Below, piece after piece: positions 1 to 9,776 of a stretch of DNA of 46,682 bases (positions are counted from its first letter, which is position 1; each line of letters begins with the position of its first letter). Location: NCBI GenBank assembly GCA_035524275.1, contig DATKPC010000063.1:1-46682 (forward strand), written 5' to 3'. The stretch comes from DATKPC01 sp035524275. Its GTDB lineage: Bacteria; Pseudomonadota; Gammaproteobacteria; Burkholderiales; Burkholderiaceae_F. The position numbers were made by a program, and so were the translations under genes. The notes under the pieces are model-generated. The model saw nothing but the letters and a program-made list of their open reading frames with translations, did not search any database and was not told the DNA's origin.

Positions 1-2
1 AG

Positions 3-503
3 ATGGTTGATTCACCGCAACACAAACCCGGCGAAAGCGCGACGTCGGAACCCGTGGCAGCGCACTACGACGGCAACGACTGGCGGGCCGAAGAAAGCGT
101 CGGCTACCTGCTGAAGCAGGCGATCGCCTCGATCAAGTCGACGGTCGACGAGCGCATGTCGGCACACGGCCTCACCGATGCGCAGTGGCAGCCGCTGTTC
201 GCGATCTCGCGGACCGAGGGCTGCACCGCCGGCGACATCGCGCGTCGCATCCATTGCGACGGCGGGGCGCTGACGCGGATGCTGGACCGCCTGGAGGAAA
301 AAGGACTGATCGCGCGCTCGCGCAGCCGCGAGGACCGGCGCGTCGTCCACCTGGAGCTCACGCCCGAAGGCGAGCGCGCGGTGGCGATCGTGCCTCACGT
401 GCTCGCCGAGGTGTTGAACCTGCACCTTCGCGGCTTCGACCGCGACGAAGTCGAGACGCTGAAACGGCTGCTGAGGCGCCTGATCGCGGCCGGCAGCGCA
501 TGA
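3..503 (+). CDS. MarR-family transcriptional regulator
   Basis: A 166-residue protein with the MarR winged helix-turn-helix fold. Residues about 50-115 contain the recognition region (GDIARRIHCDGGALTRMLDRL) followed by the wing (SREDRRVVHLELTPEG), which is diagnostic for the family. MarR proteins usually bind palindromes in their own promoter and release them on binding phenolic or lipophilic drugs. Its stop overlaps the start of the NodT gene (ATGA), so it is probably the local repressor of the following efflux operon, as EmrR/MprA is for EmrAB. The ATG is only two bases from the window edge, so the ribosome site, operator and any earlier start cannot be seen. Confidence 0.9.
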   Translation: MVDSPQHKPGESATSEPVAAHYDGNDWRAEESVGYLLKQAIASIKSTVDERMSAHGLTDAQWQPLFAISRTEGCTAGDIARRIHCDGGALTRMLDRLEEKGLIARSRSREDRRVVHLELTPEGERAVAIVPHVLAEVLNLHLRGFDRDEVETLKRLLRRLIAAGSA

Positions 504-2068
504 ACCCGACACGGAGCACCCTCATGCCGTTCCTACGCCCCGCACTGGCGGGCACGCAGCCTTCCGTTCCGCGACGCGCGCTGCGGCGCCTGGCGCCGCT
601 GCCGATCGCGGCGCTGGTCGCCGGTTGCATCAGTACGCGCGGCCTGGCGCCGGCCGAGTCGCTGCCGACCCCGCAGGACAGCGCGCGCGCGGCCGGCCTG
701 GCCGGCGAGGCATCGGTCGCGCTCCCGGGCGCGGCCTGGTGGACCGGCTACGGCGACGCCGAACTCTCCGGCTGGATCGACCGCGGGCTTGCCGGCAATC
801 CGAACCTGAAGCAGGCGGCGGCCCGCGTCGCGTCGGCGCGCGCGCTCGCGGACGCGGCGCGCGGGGCCCTGTCGCCGAGCCTCGGCGTCACGGTCGATTC
901 GACCGCCGAACGATTCTCGAAGAACGGGATCTTCCCGCCCCCGCTGGGCGGCAACAGCTACACGCTCAACGATGCGCTGCTGGGCGCCAACTGGGACCTC
1001 GACCTGTTCGGCAAGGCCGCGGCCACCGCCGATGCCGCGACGCTGGCGGCCCAGGCCGCCGACGTCGACCGGCAGGCGGCGCGCGCCGAACTGGCGACTT
1101 CGATCGCCAGGACCTGGTTCGCGATCGGCCGCCTGCAGCGCGCGCGAGAGATCGCGATCGCGACCCGCGCGCAGCGCGAGGACATCGTGAAGCTCGTCGG
1201 CCAGCGCGTCAATGCCGGGCTCGACACCCGCGTCGAGCTGCGCCAGGCCGAAGGCGCGGTGCCGCAGGTCAACGTCGAGGTCGAGCAGATCGACGAGCAG
1301 GTCGCGCTGCTGAAGCACCAGCTGGCCACGCTTGCCGGCCAGCCGCCGCAGGCGGCCGACGGCGTCGCGGCGAAACTTCCGGCCGTGCCTCTCATGGCGG
1401 CGCCGGCCCGCCTGCCGCTGGAACTGCTGGCGCGGCGGGCCGACATCGCCGCCGCGCTGCTGCGGGTACGCGCCGCCGGCCGCGAGGCGGACGCTGCCCG
1501 CGCCGACTTCTACCCGAACATCAACCTGAGCGCGTTCGCGGGCTTCAACGCGCTCGGGCTGTCGCACCTGCTCGAGACGAGCAGCAAGACCTGGGGCATC
1601 GAGCCGGCACTGCACCTGCCGATCTTCGACGCCGGACGCCTGCGCGCGAACCTCGCGGAGCGCCGAGCCGACGCGACGGCCGCGGTCGAGGCGTACAACG
1701 CCACGGTACTGGGCGCGGCTCGCGAGACGGCCGACGCGCTGACGTCGATCACGGCGCTGGATCGCGAGCGCACGCAGCAGAAGCTCGCCACCGAAGCGGC
1801 GGAATCGGCCTACGACCTGGCCGTCGTTCGCTACCGCGCCGGCCTCGGCACCTACCTGACCGTGCTCACCGCCGATGCCAACGTGCTGGTGCAGCGGCGG
1901 CTCGCGTCGGATCTCGACGCGCGCGTCGCCGACCTCGACGTCGCGCTCGTGCGCGCGCTGGGCGGCGGCTGGAGCGCCACCGCGGCCACCGCCGGCGCCG
2001 CCGCGACGAACCCGACGAATTCCGGCGCCGCCGCATCGAGCGACGCGACGCCGAACCCACGGAGCTGA
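500..2068 (+). CDS. NodT-family outer-membrane efflux lipoprotein (first copy)
   Basis: A 522-residue TolC-like outer-membrane channel of the NodT/OprM lipoprotein type. An N-terminal signal ends in a lipobox (LVAGC, near residue 43), which predicts a lipid-anchored mature protein. Two outer-membrane efflux repeats follow, with typical text such as WWTGYGDAELSGWI, LGANWDLDLFGK and RRADIAAALLRVRAA. It opens at an ATG overlapping the MarR stop; a second in-frame ATG lies eight codons later. The EmrA-type adaptor starts 2 bases after its stop, so the channel, adaptor and MFS pump form one tripartite exporter. The C-terminal about 30 residues are Ala/Thr/Ser-rich and probably disordered. Confidence 0.92.
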   Translation: MNPTRSTLMPFLRPALAGTQPSVPRRALRRLAPLPIAALVAGCISTRGLAPAESLPTPQDSARAAGLAGEASVALPGAAWWTGYGDAELSGWIDRGLAGNPNLKQAAARVASARALADAARGALSPSLGVTVDSTAERFSKNGIFPPPLGGNSYTLNDALLGANWDLDLFGKAAATADAATLAAQAADVDRQAARAELATSIARTWFAIGRLQRAREIAIATRAQREDIVKLVGQRVNAGLDTRVELRQAEGAVPQVNVEVEQIDEQVALLKHQLATLAGQPPQAADGVAAKLPAVPLMAAPARLPLELLARRADIAAALLRVRAAGREADAARADFYPNINLSAFAGFNALGLSHLLETSSKTWGIEPALHLPIFDAGRLRANLAERRADATAAVEAYNATVLGAARETADALTSITALDRERTQQKLATEAAESAYDLAVVRYRAGLGTYLTVLTADANVLVQRRLASDLDARVADLDVALVRALGGGWSATAATAGAAATNPTNSGAAASSDATPNPRS

Positions 2069-2070
2069 CG

Positions 2071-3366
2071 ATGTCCAACGACGCCACCCCTCTTCCCACG
2101 ACCGCCGCGCCGCGCCGCATGCGGGGCGAGCTGCGGCGACCCGCGCTGCTCGCGGCGACGGTCGTCGTCCTCGCGATCGCCGCCGGCGCCGCGGTCTACT
2201 GGCAACTCGTGCTGCGCAACACCGAGGAGACCGACAACGCCTACGTCAGCGGGCACGTGGTCCAGATCACGCCGCAGACCGGCGGCACCGTCGTGGCCGT
2301 CGGCGCCGACGACACCGATCAGGTGAAGGCCGGGCAGACGCTGGTCAAGCTCGATCCCGCCGACGCGCAGATCGCGCTGGAGCAGGCGCAGGCGCAGCTC
2401 GGGCAGGCGGTCCGCGAGACGCGCACGCTGTACGCGAACAACTCCTCGCTCGAGGCGGCCATCGCGCTGCGCGAGACGGAACTCACGCGCGCGAAGGACG
2501 ACCTGGAGCGGCGCCGGGCGATCGCCGACTCCGGCGCGGTCTCGAACGAGGAGCTGCACCACGCGGAAATCGGGGTCGCGGCCGCCGAGGCCGCGCTGCG
2601 CAGCGCCCGCGACCAGCTCGCGTCCAACCGCGCCAACACCGACGGCATCGCGGTGACGGAGCATCCGAACGTCCAGCGCGCCGCCGCCCGCGTCCGCGAA
2701 GCATTCCTCGCGCTGCGCCGCGGCGACATCGTCGCGCCGGTCGACGGCGAGGTCGCGAAGCGCGCGGTGCAGGTCGGGCAGCGCATCCAGCCCGGCGCGC
2801 CGCTGATGGCGGTGATCCCGCTCGACCAGCTGTGGGTCGACGCCAATTTCAAGGAAGTGCAGCTGGCGCGGATGCGCATCGGCCAGCCGGCCACGCTGAC
2901 AGCCGACGTCTACGGCAACGCCGTCACCTACAAAGGGCGCGTCGTCGGCCTGGGCGCCGGCACCGGCGCGGCGTTCGCGCTGCTGCCGGCCCAGAACGCG
3001 ACCGGCAACTGGATCAAGGTCGTCCAGCGCGTCCCGGTGCGCGTCGAGCTCGACCGCGACCAGGTCCGCGACCATCCGTTGCGCGTCGGCCTGTCGATGA
3101 AGGTCGAGGTCGACGTGCGCGACGCGAGCGGCGCTCCGATCGGCAGCGCGCCGGCTGCCGACGCCGGCAACGACCGCGCCGACAGGACGGACGTCTATGC
3201 CTCGGGCACGCGCGACGCCGACGCGCTCGTCGACAGCATCATCGCCGCGAACCTCGGGCGCGCCGGCACACGTGCCACCGCGGCTGCCGCGACGTTGCCC
3301 GGGTCCGCGCCGCACTCGGCCGCAGCGGCCCCGACGGCCGCGCAGGTCGCGAAGGCCGGCTCGTGA
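2071..3366 (+). CDS. emrA: EmrA/HlyD-family membrane fusion protein
   Basis: A 431-residue periplasmic adaptor anchored by one N-terminal membrane helix (about residues 25-47). The family signature TEETDNAYVSGHVVQI follows, then a biotinyl-lipoyl-like half, a long alpha-helical coiled-coil hairpin (about 95-200), the second lipoyl half (IVAPVDGEVAKRAVQVGQRI) and a beta-barrel domain. It would connect the inner-membrane EmrB-type pump to the NodT channel. The last about 60 residues (after VDVRDASGAP) are an Ala/Thr-rich tail longer than in E. coli EmrA. The gene sits 2 bases after nodT and its stop overlaps the next start (GTGA). Confidence 0.93.
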   Translation: MSNDATPLPTTAAPRRMRGELRRPALLAATVVVLAIAAGAAVYWQLVLRNTEETDNAYVSGHVVQITPQTGGTVVAVGADDTDQVKAGQTLVKLDPADAQIALEQAQAQLGQAVRETRTLYANNSSLEAAIALRETELTRAKDDLERRRAIADSGAVSNEELHHAEIGVAAAEAALRSARDQLASNRANTDGIAVTEHPNVQRAAARVREAFLALRRGDIVAPVDGEVAKRAVQVGQRIQPGAPLMAVIPLDQLWVDANFKEVQLARMRIGQPATLTADVYGNAVTYKGRVVGLGAGTGAAFALLPAQNATGNWIKVVQRVPVRVELDRDQVRDHPLRVGLSMKVEVDVRDASGAPIGSAPAADAGNDRADRTDVYASGTRDADALVDSIIAANLGRAGTRATAAAATLPGSAPHSAAAAPTAAQVAKAGS

Positions 3367-5012
3367 GCTCGGTTCCGGCCACGCCGGTGGCGCCGGGCGA
3401 GCCGCGCCCCGCGGCGAGTGCGAAGCCCGCCGCCGCGGGCGGGCCCGGGCGACCGGGCGCCGGCGCCGCGCCGCTCTCCGGCTCGACGCTCGCCATCGGG
3501 ACGGTCGCGCTGTCGCTCGCGACGTTCATGAACGTGCTCGACACCTCGATCGCGAACGTCTCGATCCCGGCGATCGCGGGCGACTTCGGCGTCGCCCCGA
3601 ACCAGGGGACGTGGGTCATCACGTCGTTCGCCGTCGCCAACGCGATCTCGGTGCCGCTGACGGGCTGGCTGACGCAGCGCTTCGGACAGGTCCGGCTGTT
3701 CACGACCTCGGTGCTGCTGTTCGTGCTCGCCTCGCTGCTGTGCGGCCTCGCGCCGAACCTGCAGATGCTGATCGCGTTCCGCGTGCTGCAGGGCGCCGTC
3801 GCCGGCCCGATGATCCCGCTGTCGCAGACCCTGCTGCTGGCGAGCTACCCGCCGGCGCGCGCCGGCGTCGCGCTGGCCACCTGGTCGATGACGACGCTGG
3901 TGGCCCCCGTCGTCGGCCCGCTGGTCGGCGGATGGATCTCCGACAACTGGACCTGGCCGTGGATCTTCTACATCAACGTGCCGGTCGGCATCGCGGCCGC
4001 CTGGTTCACGTGGCGGATCTACGCGAAGCGCGAATCGCCGACGCGCAAGGTGCCGGTCGACCGCGTCGGCCTCGGGCTGATCGTGCTGTGGGTCGGCGCG
4101 CTGCAGCTGATGCTGGACAAGGGCAAGGAGCTCGACTGGTTCAGCTCGAGGGAGATCGTCGCGCTGGCCGTCGCGGCCGCCGTCGGATTCGTGTTCTTCC
4201 TGATCTGGGAGCTCACCGACGAACACCCGATCGTCGACCTGAAGCTCTTCGCGCGACGCAACTTCGCGGTCGGCGCGGCGGCGCTCGCGCTCGCCTACGG
4301 CCTGTTCTTCGGCAACGTCGTGCTCGTCCCGCTGTGGCTCCAGCAGTACATGGGCTACACCGCGACGCAGGCCGGGATCATCCTGGCGCCGGTCGGCTTC
4401 TTCGCGATCCTGCTGTCGCCGCTCGTCGGACGCAACCTCGGCCGCTTCGACGCGCGCTGGCTCACGACGGTCGCGTTCGTCACGTTCGCGATCGTGATGT
4501 ACCTGAGGTCGCGCTTCACCGTGCAGACCGACATCGCCACGCTGATGGTGCCGACGATCGTCCAGGGCATCGCGGTGGCCTTCTTCTTCGTGCCGCTGAT
4601 GTCGATTTCGCTCTCCGGCCTCGGCCCCGACCGGCTGCCCGCCGCCTCCGGCCTGACGAACTTCACGCGGATCACCGCCGGCGCCTTCGGCACCTCGATC
4701 TCGACGACGCTGTGGGACGACCGCGCGCAGATGCACCACGCGCAGCTCGCGGAGCAGATCAGCGCGCTGAATCCGAACGCGCAATCGGCGCTCGCCGCGC
4801 TCGGATCGCAGGGCATGCCGTCCGACCAGTCGCTGTCGATGATCAACCGCCTGATCGACCAGCAGGCCTACACGATGTCCGCCGACGAGATCTTCCTTGC
4901 GTCGGCCATCGTCTTTTCGCTGCTGGTGCTGCTGATCTGGACATCGAAGCCGCCGCGCGCCGCGAAGGCGGCAGCGGGCGGCGGACCGCCGGCGGGCCTC
5001 GACGCGCACTGA
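3363..5012 (+). CDS. emrB: EmrB/DHA2-family MFS multidrug exporter
   Basis: A 549-residue, 14-helix drug:proton antiporter of the DHA2 class. The first helix carries the class signature (ATFMNVLDTSIANVSIPAI), followed by NQGTWVITSFAVANAISVPLTGWL and motif A-like text. Motif C (antiporter motif) lies around TTLVAPVVGPLVGGWISDN. Start choice is GTG at 3363, overlapping the adaptor stop as GTGA; the first 40 residues are a Pro/Ala-rich cytoplasmic lead. With the two preceding genes it forms an EmrAB-TolC-like pump for hydrophobic compounds. The actual substrates cannot be read from sequence. Confidence 0.93.
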   Translation: MSSVPATPVAPGEPRPAASAKPAAAGGPGRPGAGAAPLSGSTLAIGTVALSLATFMNVLDTSIANVSIPAIAGDFGVAPNQGTWVITSFAVANAISVPLTGWLTQRFGQVRLFTTSVLLFVLASLLCGLAPNLQMLIAFRVLQGAVAGPMIPLSQTLLLASYPPARAGVALATWSMTTLVAPVVGPLVGGWISDNWTWPWIFYINVPVGIAAAWFTWRIYAKRESPTRKVPVDRVGLGLIVLWVGALQLMLDKGKELDWFSSREIVALAVAAAVGFVFFLIWELTDEHPIVDLKLFARRNFAVGAAALALAYGLFFGNVVLVPLWLQQYMGYTATQAGIILAPVGFFAILLSPLVGRNLGRFDARWLTTVAFVTFAIVMYLRSRFTVQTDIATLMVPTIVQGIAVAFFFVPLMSISLSGLGPDRLPAASGLTNFTRITAGAFGTSISTTLWDDRAQMHHAQLAEQISALNPNAQSALAALGSQGMPSDQSLSMINRLIDQQAYTMSADEIFLASAIVFSLLVLLIWTSKPPRAAKAAAGGGPPAGLDAH

Positions 5013-5267
5013 CGACACGCGCCGGACGGGTACCCGCGACGGCGCGATCCGCGATCCGCGATCCGCGGGCGCCCGCGGCGGCGACGGAACGTTTTGTCAC
5101 AAAGGCGCACGAACGGGAAACTGGTGCGCCGCGATACCACGACTGACTAAGATTATGCTGCCGCAGGTCGCCGTCGCGCCGGCCGCGTGCCGCGCAGCGG
5201 CGTCCGGGGCGCGGCGAGGCGCATCCGCGCCGATTCCACGAACCACACAACCTGATCGGAATGCACG
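5013..5267. other. Intergenic region between the two pump operons
   Basis: A 255-base gap without a credible gene. It holds a palindrome CGGGTACCCG just after the emrB stop, three direct copies of a GCGATCC-like unit (about 5042-5068), and a perfect 7-bp inverted repeat at 5104-5130. AT-richer text around 5140-5160 (TAAGATTATGCT) could provide a -10 for the mdtA operon, but no matching -35 is clear. Confidence 0.5.
5104..5130. promoter_or_regulatory. Inverted repeat upstream of the mdtABC operon
   Basis: GGCGCAC at 5104-5110 is perfectly repeated in inverted orientation as GTGCGCC at 5124-5130, with a 13-base spacer. There is no T-run after it, so an operator or a factor-dependent stop for the emr operon is more likely than an intrinsic terminator. 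It lies 138 bases before mdtA and about 25 bases before the best -10-like sequence. Confidence 0.35.
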
Positions 5268-6599
5268 ATGCACGAGGCGCCGGGACCCCTCGCTGGACAA
5301 CCGTCGACCGGACAACGGCTGCTTCGCCGCCTGGCCTGGATCGCGCTGCTCGTCGTGCTGGTCGGCGGCGGCGCGTGGGGGTGGTACCGCCACCGGGCCG
5401 CGGCCAGCGCGGACGCGCCGCCGGCGGCCGCGGCATCGCGCAGCGGCGCCGGCGCACGCGGCGCCGCAGGACCGACGCCGGTCGCCGTCGCGAAGGTCGC
5501 GAACGGGAACGTGCGCGTGACGCTCAACGCGCTCGGCACCGTGACGCCGATGGCGACGATCACGGTCCAGTCGCAGATCGCGGGCCAGCTCGTGCAGATC
5601 GGATTCCGCGAGGGGCAGCGCGTCCGGAAGGGCGATTTCCTGGCGCAGATCGATTCGCGGCCGTACCAGGCCGCGCTCGACCAGGCGCAGGGGCAACTCG
5701 CGAAGGACGAGGCGCTGCTGAAGCAGGCGCAGGTCGACCTCGCGCGGTACCAGAAGCTGCTCGAGCGCAATTCGATCGCGCGCCAGCAGGCCGAGGACCA
5801 GGAATGGATCGTGCACCAGGACGAAGGCCTGGTGAAGGTGGACCAGGCCCTCGTCGCGACGGCGCAGCTCAACCTCAACTATTGCCGCATCATCGCGCCC
5901 GCCGACGGCCGCATCGGGCTGCGCCTCGTCGACCAGGGCAACTTCGTGCAGGCCGGCGCGGGCGGGACCGGGATCGCGGTGATCACGCAGACGCAGCCGA
6001 TCAACGTCGTCTTCGTCCTGCCGGAAGACAACCTGCCGCAGGTCCTGAAGCGGATGCGCGACGGCGCGCAGCTGCCGGTGGTCGCCTATGACCGCAGCGG
6101 CACGCAGCTGCTCGGCACCGGAGCGCTCGCCGCCGTCGACAGCCAGATCAACACCAGCACCGGCACCGTCAACCTGAAGGCGCAGTTCGCGAATGCGGAC
6201 GAGTCGCTGTTCCCGAACCAGTTCGTCAACGCGACGCTGATCGTCGATGAGCTGCGCGGTGCCACCGTGATGCCGACCGCGGCGATACAGCGCGGCGCGC
6301 CCGGGACATTCGTCTACCTCGTCGGCGCCGATGACGCCGTCTCGCTGAAGACCGTGAAGCTCGGCCCGGTCGATGGCGACCGCGTCGCGGTCATCGACGG
6401 GCTGCAGCCGGGAGATCGGGTCGTCGTCGACGGCGCCGACAAGCTGCGCGACGGCGCCAAGGTCGCGGTGCGCGACGGCAGCGCTGCCACGGCGGCGGCG
6501 GCGCCCGCTGCGGCAACGGCGGCCGCCGCATCGAAGGATGGCACCGGACAGAAGCCGCGGCGCCGCAAGGAAGGCGCCACGGCGGACGCGAACCCGTGA
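5268..6599 (+). CDS. mdtA: RND efflux periplasmic adaptor (MdtA type)
   Basis: A 443-residue membrane fusion protein. An N-terminal membrane anchor (about residues 22-40, WIALLVVLVGGGAWGWY) is followed by an Ala-rich linker. The MdtA-type core then reads VTLNALGTVTPMATITVQSQ, GQLVQIGFREGQRVRKGD, DSRPYQAALDQAQGQL and NYCRIIAPADGRIGLRLVD. It forms the periplasmic sleeve of an RND pump and links MdtB/MdtC to the outer-membrane channel. The C-terminal about 45 residues are Ala-rich and then basic. The stop overlaps the mdtB start (GTGA), so expression is coupled. Confidence 0.93.
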   Translation: MHEAPGPLAGQPSTGQRLLRRLAWIALLVVLVGGGAWGWYRHRAAASADAPPAAAASRSGAGARGAAGPTPVAVAKVANGNVRVTLNALGTVTPMATITVQSQIAGQLVQIGFREGQRVRKGDFLAQIDSRPYQAALDQAQGQLAKDEALLKQAQVDLARYQKLLERNSIARQQAEDQEWIVHQDEGLVKVDQALVATAQLNLNYCRIIAPADGRIGLRLVDQGNFVQAGAGGTGIAVITQTQPINVVFVLPEDNLPQVLKRMRDGAQLPVVAYDRSGTQLLGTGALAAVDSQINTSTGTVNLKAQFANADESLFPNQFVNATLIVDELRGATVMPTAAIQRGAPGTFVYLVGADDAVSLKTVKLGPVDGDRVAVIDGLQPGDRVVVDGADKLRDGAKVAVRDGSAATAAAAPAAATAAAASKDGTGQKPRRRKEGATADANP

Positions 6600-9500
6600 A
6601 CCCGTCGCGCCCGTTCATCGAGCGGCCCGTCGCCACGACGCTGCTGATGGTCGCCGTCGTGCTCGTCGGCGCGCTGGCCTTCAAATTCCTGCCGCTGTCG
6701 GCGCTGCCGGAGGTCGACTACCCGACGATCCAGGTGCAGACGTTCTACCCCGGCGCGAGCCCGGACGTCATGAGCACCTCGGTCACCGCGCCGCTCGAGG
6801 TGCAGTTCGGCCAGATGCCGAGCCTGACGCAGATGTCCTCGTCGAGCTCGGCGGGCGCCTCGGTCATCACGCTGCAGTTCAGCCTGGCGCTCAACCTCGA
6901 CATCGCGGAGCAGGAAGTGCAGGCGGCGATCAACGCCGCGGGCAACCTGCTGCCGGCGGACCTCCCGGCGCCGCCGATCTACGCCAAGGTCAATCCGGCG
7001 GACGCGCCGATCATGACGCTGGCGCTGACCTCCAAGACGATGCCGCTGACGCAGGTCGAGGACCTGGCCGATACGCGCCTGGCGCAGAAGATCTCGCAGC
7101 TGCCGGGCGTCGGCCTGGTCAGCATCAGCGGCGGGCAGCGCCCGGCGGTGCGGATCCAGGCCGATCCGCGCAAGCTCGCCGCCTACGGGCTCAACATCGA
7201 CGACCTGCGCACGACGATCGGCAACGCCAACGTCGACACGCCGAAGGGCAACTTCGACGGCCCGATGCGCTCCTACACGGTCAACGCGAACGACCAGCTG
7301 AAGGACCCGTCGGAATACGCGAACCTGATCGTCGCCTACCACAACGGCTCGGCGGTCAAGCTGTCGGACGTCGCCCGGGTCGTGGCCGGCGCCGAGAACA
7401 GCCGGCTCGCGGCCTGGATGAACGCGAGCCCGGCCGTGATCCTCAACATCCAGCGCCAGCCGGGCGCCAACGTCATCTCGGTCGTCGACAGCGTGAAGCG
7501 CCTGCTGCCGCAGCTGCAGGCGGCGCTGCCGCCGTCGATCGACGTCGCGGTGCTGACGGACCGCACCAACACGATCCGCGCCTCGGTGACCGACGTCGAG
7601 TTCGAGCTCGCGCTCTCGGTCGGCCTCGTCATCCTGGTGATCTACCTGTTCCTGCGCAACGTCCCGGCGACGATCATCCCGGGTCTGTCGGTGCCGCTGT
7701 CGCTCGTCGGGACGTTCGGCGCGATGTACCTGCTCGGCTTCAGCATCAACAACCTGACGCTGATGGCGCTCACGATCGCCACCGGCTTCGTCGTCGACGA
7801 CGCGATCGTGATGATCGAGAACATCGCGCGCTACCTGGAGGAGGGGCTGGCGCCGATGAAGGCGGCGCTCAAGGGCGCGCAGCAGATCGGGTTCACGATC
7901 GTCTCGCTGACGATCTCGCTGATCGCGGTGCTGATCCCGCTGCTGTTCATGCGCGAGGTCGTCGGGCGGCTGTTCCGCGAGTTCGCCGTGACGCTGGCGG
8001 TGACGATCCTGATCTCGGCCGTCGTGTCGCTGACGCTCGTGCCGATGCTGTGCGCGCGGATCCTGCGGCAGCTGCCGGGCCACGGCGCCGGCGGCGCCGC
8101 CGCGGCGCGCGCCGACGCGCGCGGCGGCTGGTTCGAGACGCTGGTCGCGTGGTACGACCGCTCGCTCGACGTCGTGCTGCGGCACCAGCCGCTGACGCTC
8201 GCGATCGCCGCCGCGACGCTGGTGCTCACGGTCCTGCTCTACATCGTCATCCCGAAAGGCCTGTTCCCGACGCAGGACACCGGCGTCATCCAGGGCATCA
8301 CGCAGGCTCCCGCGTCGGTCTCGTTCGCCGCGATGGCCGACCGGCAGCAGAAGCTCGCCAGCGTCATCCTGAAGGACCCCGACGTCGTGAGCCTGTCGTC
8401 GTTCATCGGCGTCGACGGCAGCAACATGACGCTCAACAGCGGGCGCTTCCTGATCAACCTGAAGTCGCCGGACGACCGCGCCACGAAGGCGAGCGACGTC
8501 ATCCGCCGGATCGGCCGGGCCGCCGCCGACGTCGAGGGCATCCAGCTCTACATGCAGCCGGTCCAGGACCTGACGATCGACACGAAGGTGAGCCCGACGC
8601 AGTACGCCTTCACGCTGGAGGACGCGAACCCGGACGAGCTCGCGACGTGGACGCCGAAGATCGTCGACCGCCTCGCGCAGAAGCCGCAGTTCGAGGACGT
8701 CGCGAGCGACCTGCAGCAGCAGGGGCTCGCCGCCTACGTCTCGATCGACCGCGCGACGGCGGCCCGCTTCGGCATCACGCCGGCGACGATCGACAACGCG
8801 CTGTACGACGCCTACGGCCAGCGGATCGTCTCGACGATCTTCACGCAGTCGAACCAGTACCGCGTGATCCTGGAGGCCGATCCGGCCTTGTCGCGGTCGC
8901 TCGACGACCTGTCGACGATCTACCTGCCGTCGTCGACGGCGTCGAGCGGGGCCGGGCAGGTGCCGCTGTCGGCGTTGGCGACCGTCGGCGAGCGATCGAT
9001 GCCGCTGAAGCTCGACCACCTCGGGCAGTTCCCGTCGACGAACGTCTCCTTCAACCTCGCGCCCGGGGCCTCGCTGGGCGACGCGGTCGCGGCGGCGGAT
9101 GCCGCGATGCGCGACGTCGGGCTGCCGGCCAGCGTCTTCGCCGTCTACCAGGGCGCGGCGCTGGCGTTCCAGGCCGCGCTCGGCAACGAGGTCTTCCTGC
9201 TGCTGGCGGCGATCGTCACCGTCTACATCGTGCTCGGCGTCCTCTACGAAAGCTTCGTCCACCCGGTGACGATCCTCTCGACGCTGCCGTCGGCGGGCAT
9301 CGGCGCGCTGCTGGCGCTGATGATCGCCGGCGACGACCTCGACATCATCGGGATCATCGGGATCGTGCTGCTGATCGGGATCGTCAAGAAGAACGCGATC
9401 ATGATGATCGACTTCGCGCTCGAGGCCGAGCGCGTCGAGGGCAAGAGCCCGGTCGACGCGATCCGCCAGGCGTGCCTGCTGCGGCTGCGGCCGATCCTGA

Positions 9501-9712
9501 TGACGACGATGGCGGCGATCTTCGGCGCGCTGCCGCTGATGCTCGGCACCGGCACCGGGTCGGAACTGCGGCATCCGCTGGGAATCACGATCGTCGGCGG
9601 GCTGGTCCTGAGCCAGCTGCTGACGCTGTACACGACGCCGGTGATCTACCTCGCGTTCGACCGGATCGCGCGGCGCCTGCGCGGGGAAGCGGTCGCGAGG
9701 GGCGTCGCGTGA
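6596..9712 (+). CDS. mdtB: RND multidrug transporter subunit MdtB
   Basis: A 1038-residue HAE1-type RND permease, the usual length for MdtB. It opens with the family N-terminus FIERPVATTLLMVAVVLVGA, then the porter-domain text LPEVDYPTIQVQTFYPGASP. Helix 4 holds the proton-relay motif (GFVVDDAIVMIENIARYLE, with the paired aspartates). A second large periplasmic loop and helices 7-12 (NEVFLLLAAIVTVYIVLGVLYE, GIVKKNAIMMIDFAL) follow. It starts at GTG overlapping the mdtA stop. MdtB and MdtC form a heteromultimer in known systems; MdtB pumps bile salts and novobiocin in E. coli. A 64-base spacer with a GGCGC-GGGA-GCGCC hairpin separates it from mdtC. Confidence 0.95.
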   Translation: MNPSRPFIERPVATTLLMVAVVLVGALAFKFLPLSALPEVDYPTIQVQTFYPGASPDVMSTSVTAPLEVQFGQMPSLTQMSSSSSAGASVITLQFSLALNLDIAEQEVQAAINAAGNLLPADLPAPPIYAKVNPADAPIMTLALTSKTMPLTQVEDLADTRLAQKISQLPGVGLVSISGGQRPAVRIQADPRKLAAYGLNIDDLRTTIGNANVDTPKGNFDGPMRSYTVNANDQLKDPSEYANLIVAYHNGSAVKLSDVARVVAGAENSRLAAWMNASPAVILNIQRQPGANVISVVDSVKRLLPQLQAALPPSIDVAVLTDRTNTIRASVTDVEFELALSVGLVILVIYLFLRNVPATIIPGLSVPLSLVGTFGAMYLLGFSINNLTLMALTIATGFVVDDAIVMIENIARYLEEGLAPMKAALKGAQQIGFTIVSLTISLIAVLIPLLFMREVVGRLFREFAVTLAVTILISAVVSLTLVPMLCARILRQLPGHGAGGAAAARADARGGWFETLVAWYDRSLDVVLRHQPLTLAIAAATLVLTVLLYIVIPKGLFPTQDTGVIQGITQAPASVSFAAMADRQQKLASVILKDPDVVSLSSFIGVDGSNMTLNSGRFLINLKSPDDRATKASDVIRRIGRAAADVEGIQLYMQPVQDLTIDTKVSPTQYAFTLEDANPDELATWTPKIVDRLAQKPQFEDVASDLQQQGLAAYVSIDRATAARFGITPATIDNALYDAYGQRIVSTIFTQSNQYRVILEADPALSRSLDDLSTIYLPSSTASSGAGQVPLSALATVGERSMPLKLDHLGQFPSTNVSFNLAPGASLGDAVAAADAAMRDVGLPASVFAVYQGAALAFQAALGNEVFLLLAAIVTVYIVLGVLYESFVHPVTILSTLPSAGIGALLALMIAGDDLDIIGIIGIVLLIGIVKKNAIMMIDFALEAERVEGKSPVDAIRQACLLRLRPILMTTMAAIFGALPLMLGTGTGSELRHPLGITIVGGLVLSQLLTLYTTPVIYLAFDRIARRLRGEAVARGVA

Positions 9713-9776
9713 TGTCCGGTCGCGTGGCGCGGGAGCGCCGGGAGCCGCGGGTGCACCGGCGCGGGACCGGCGGCCG

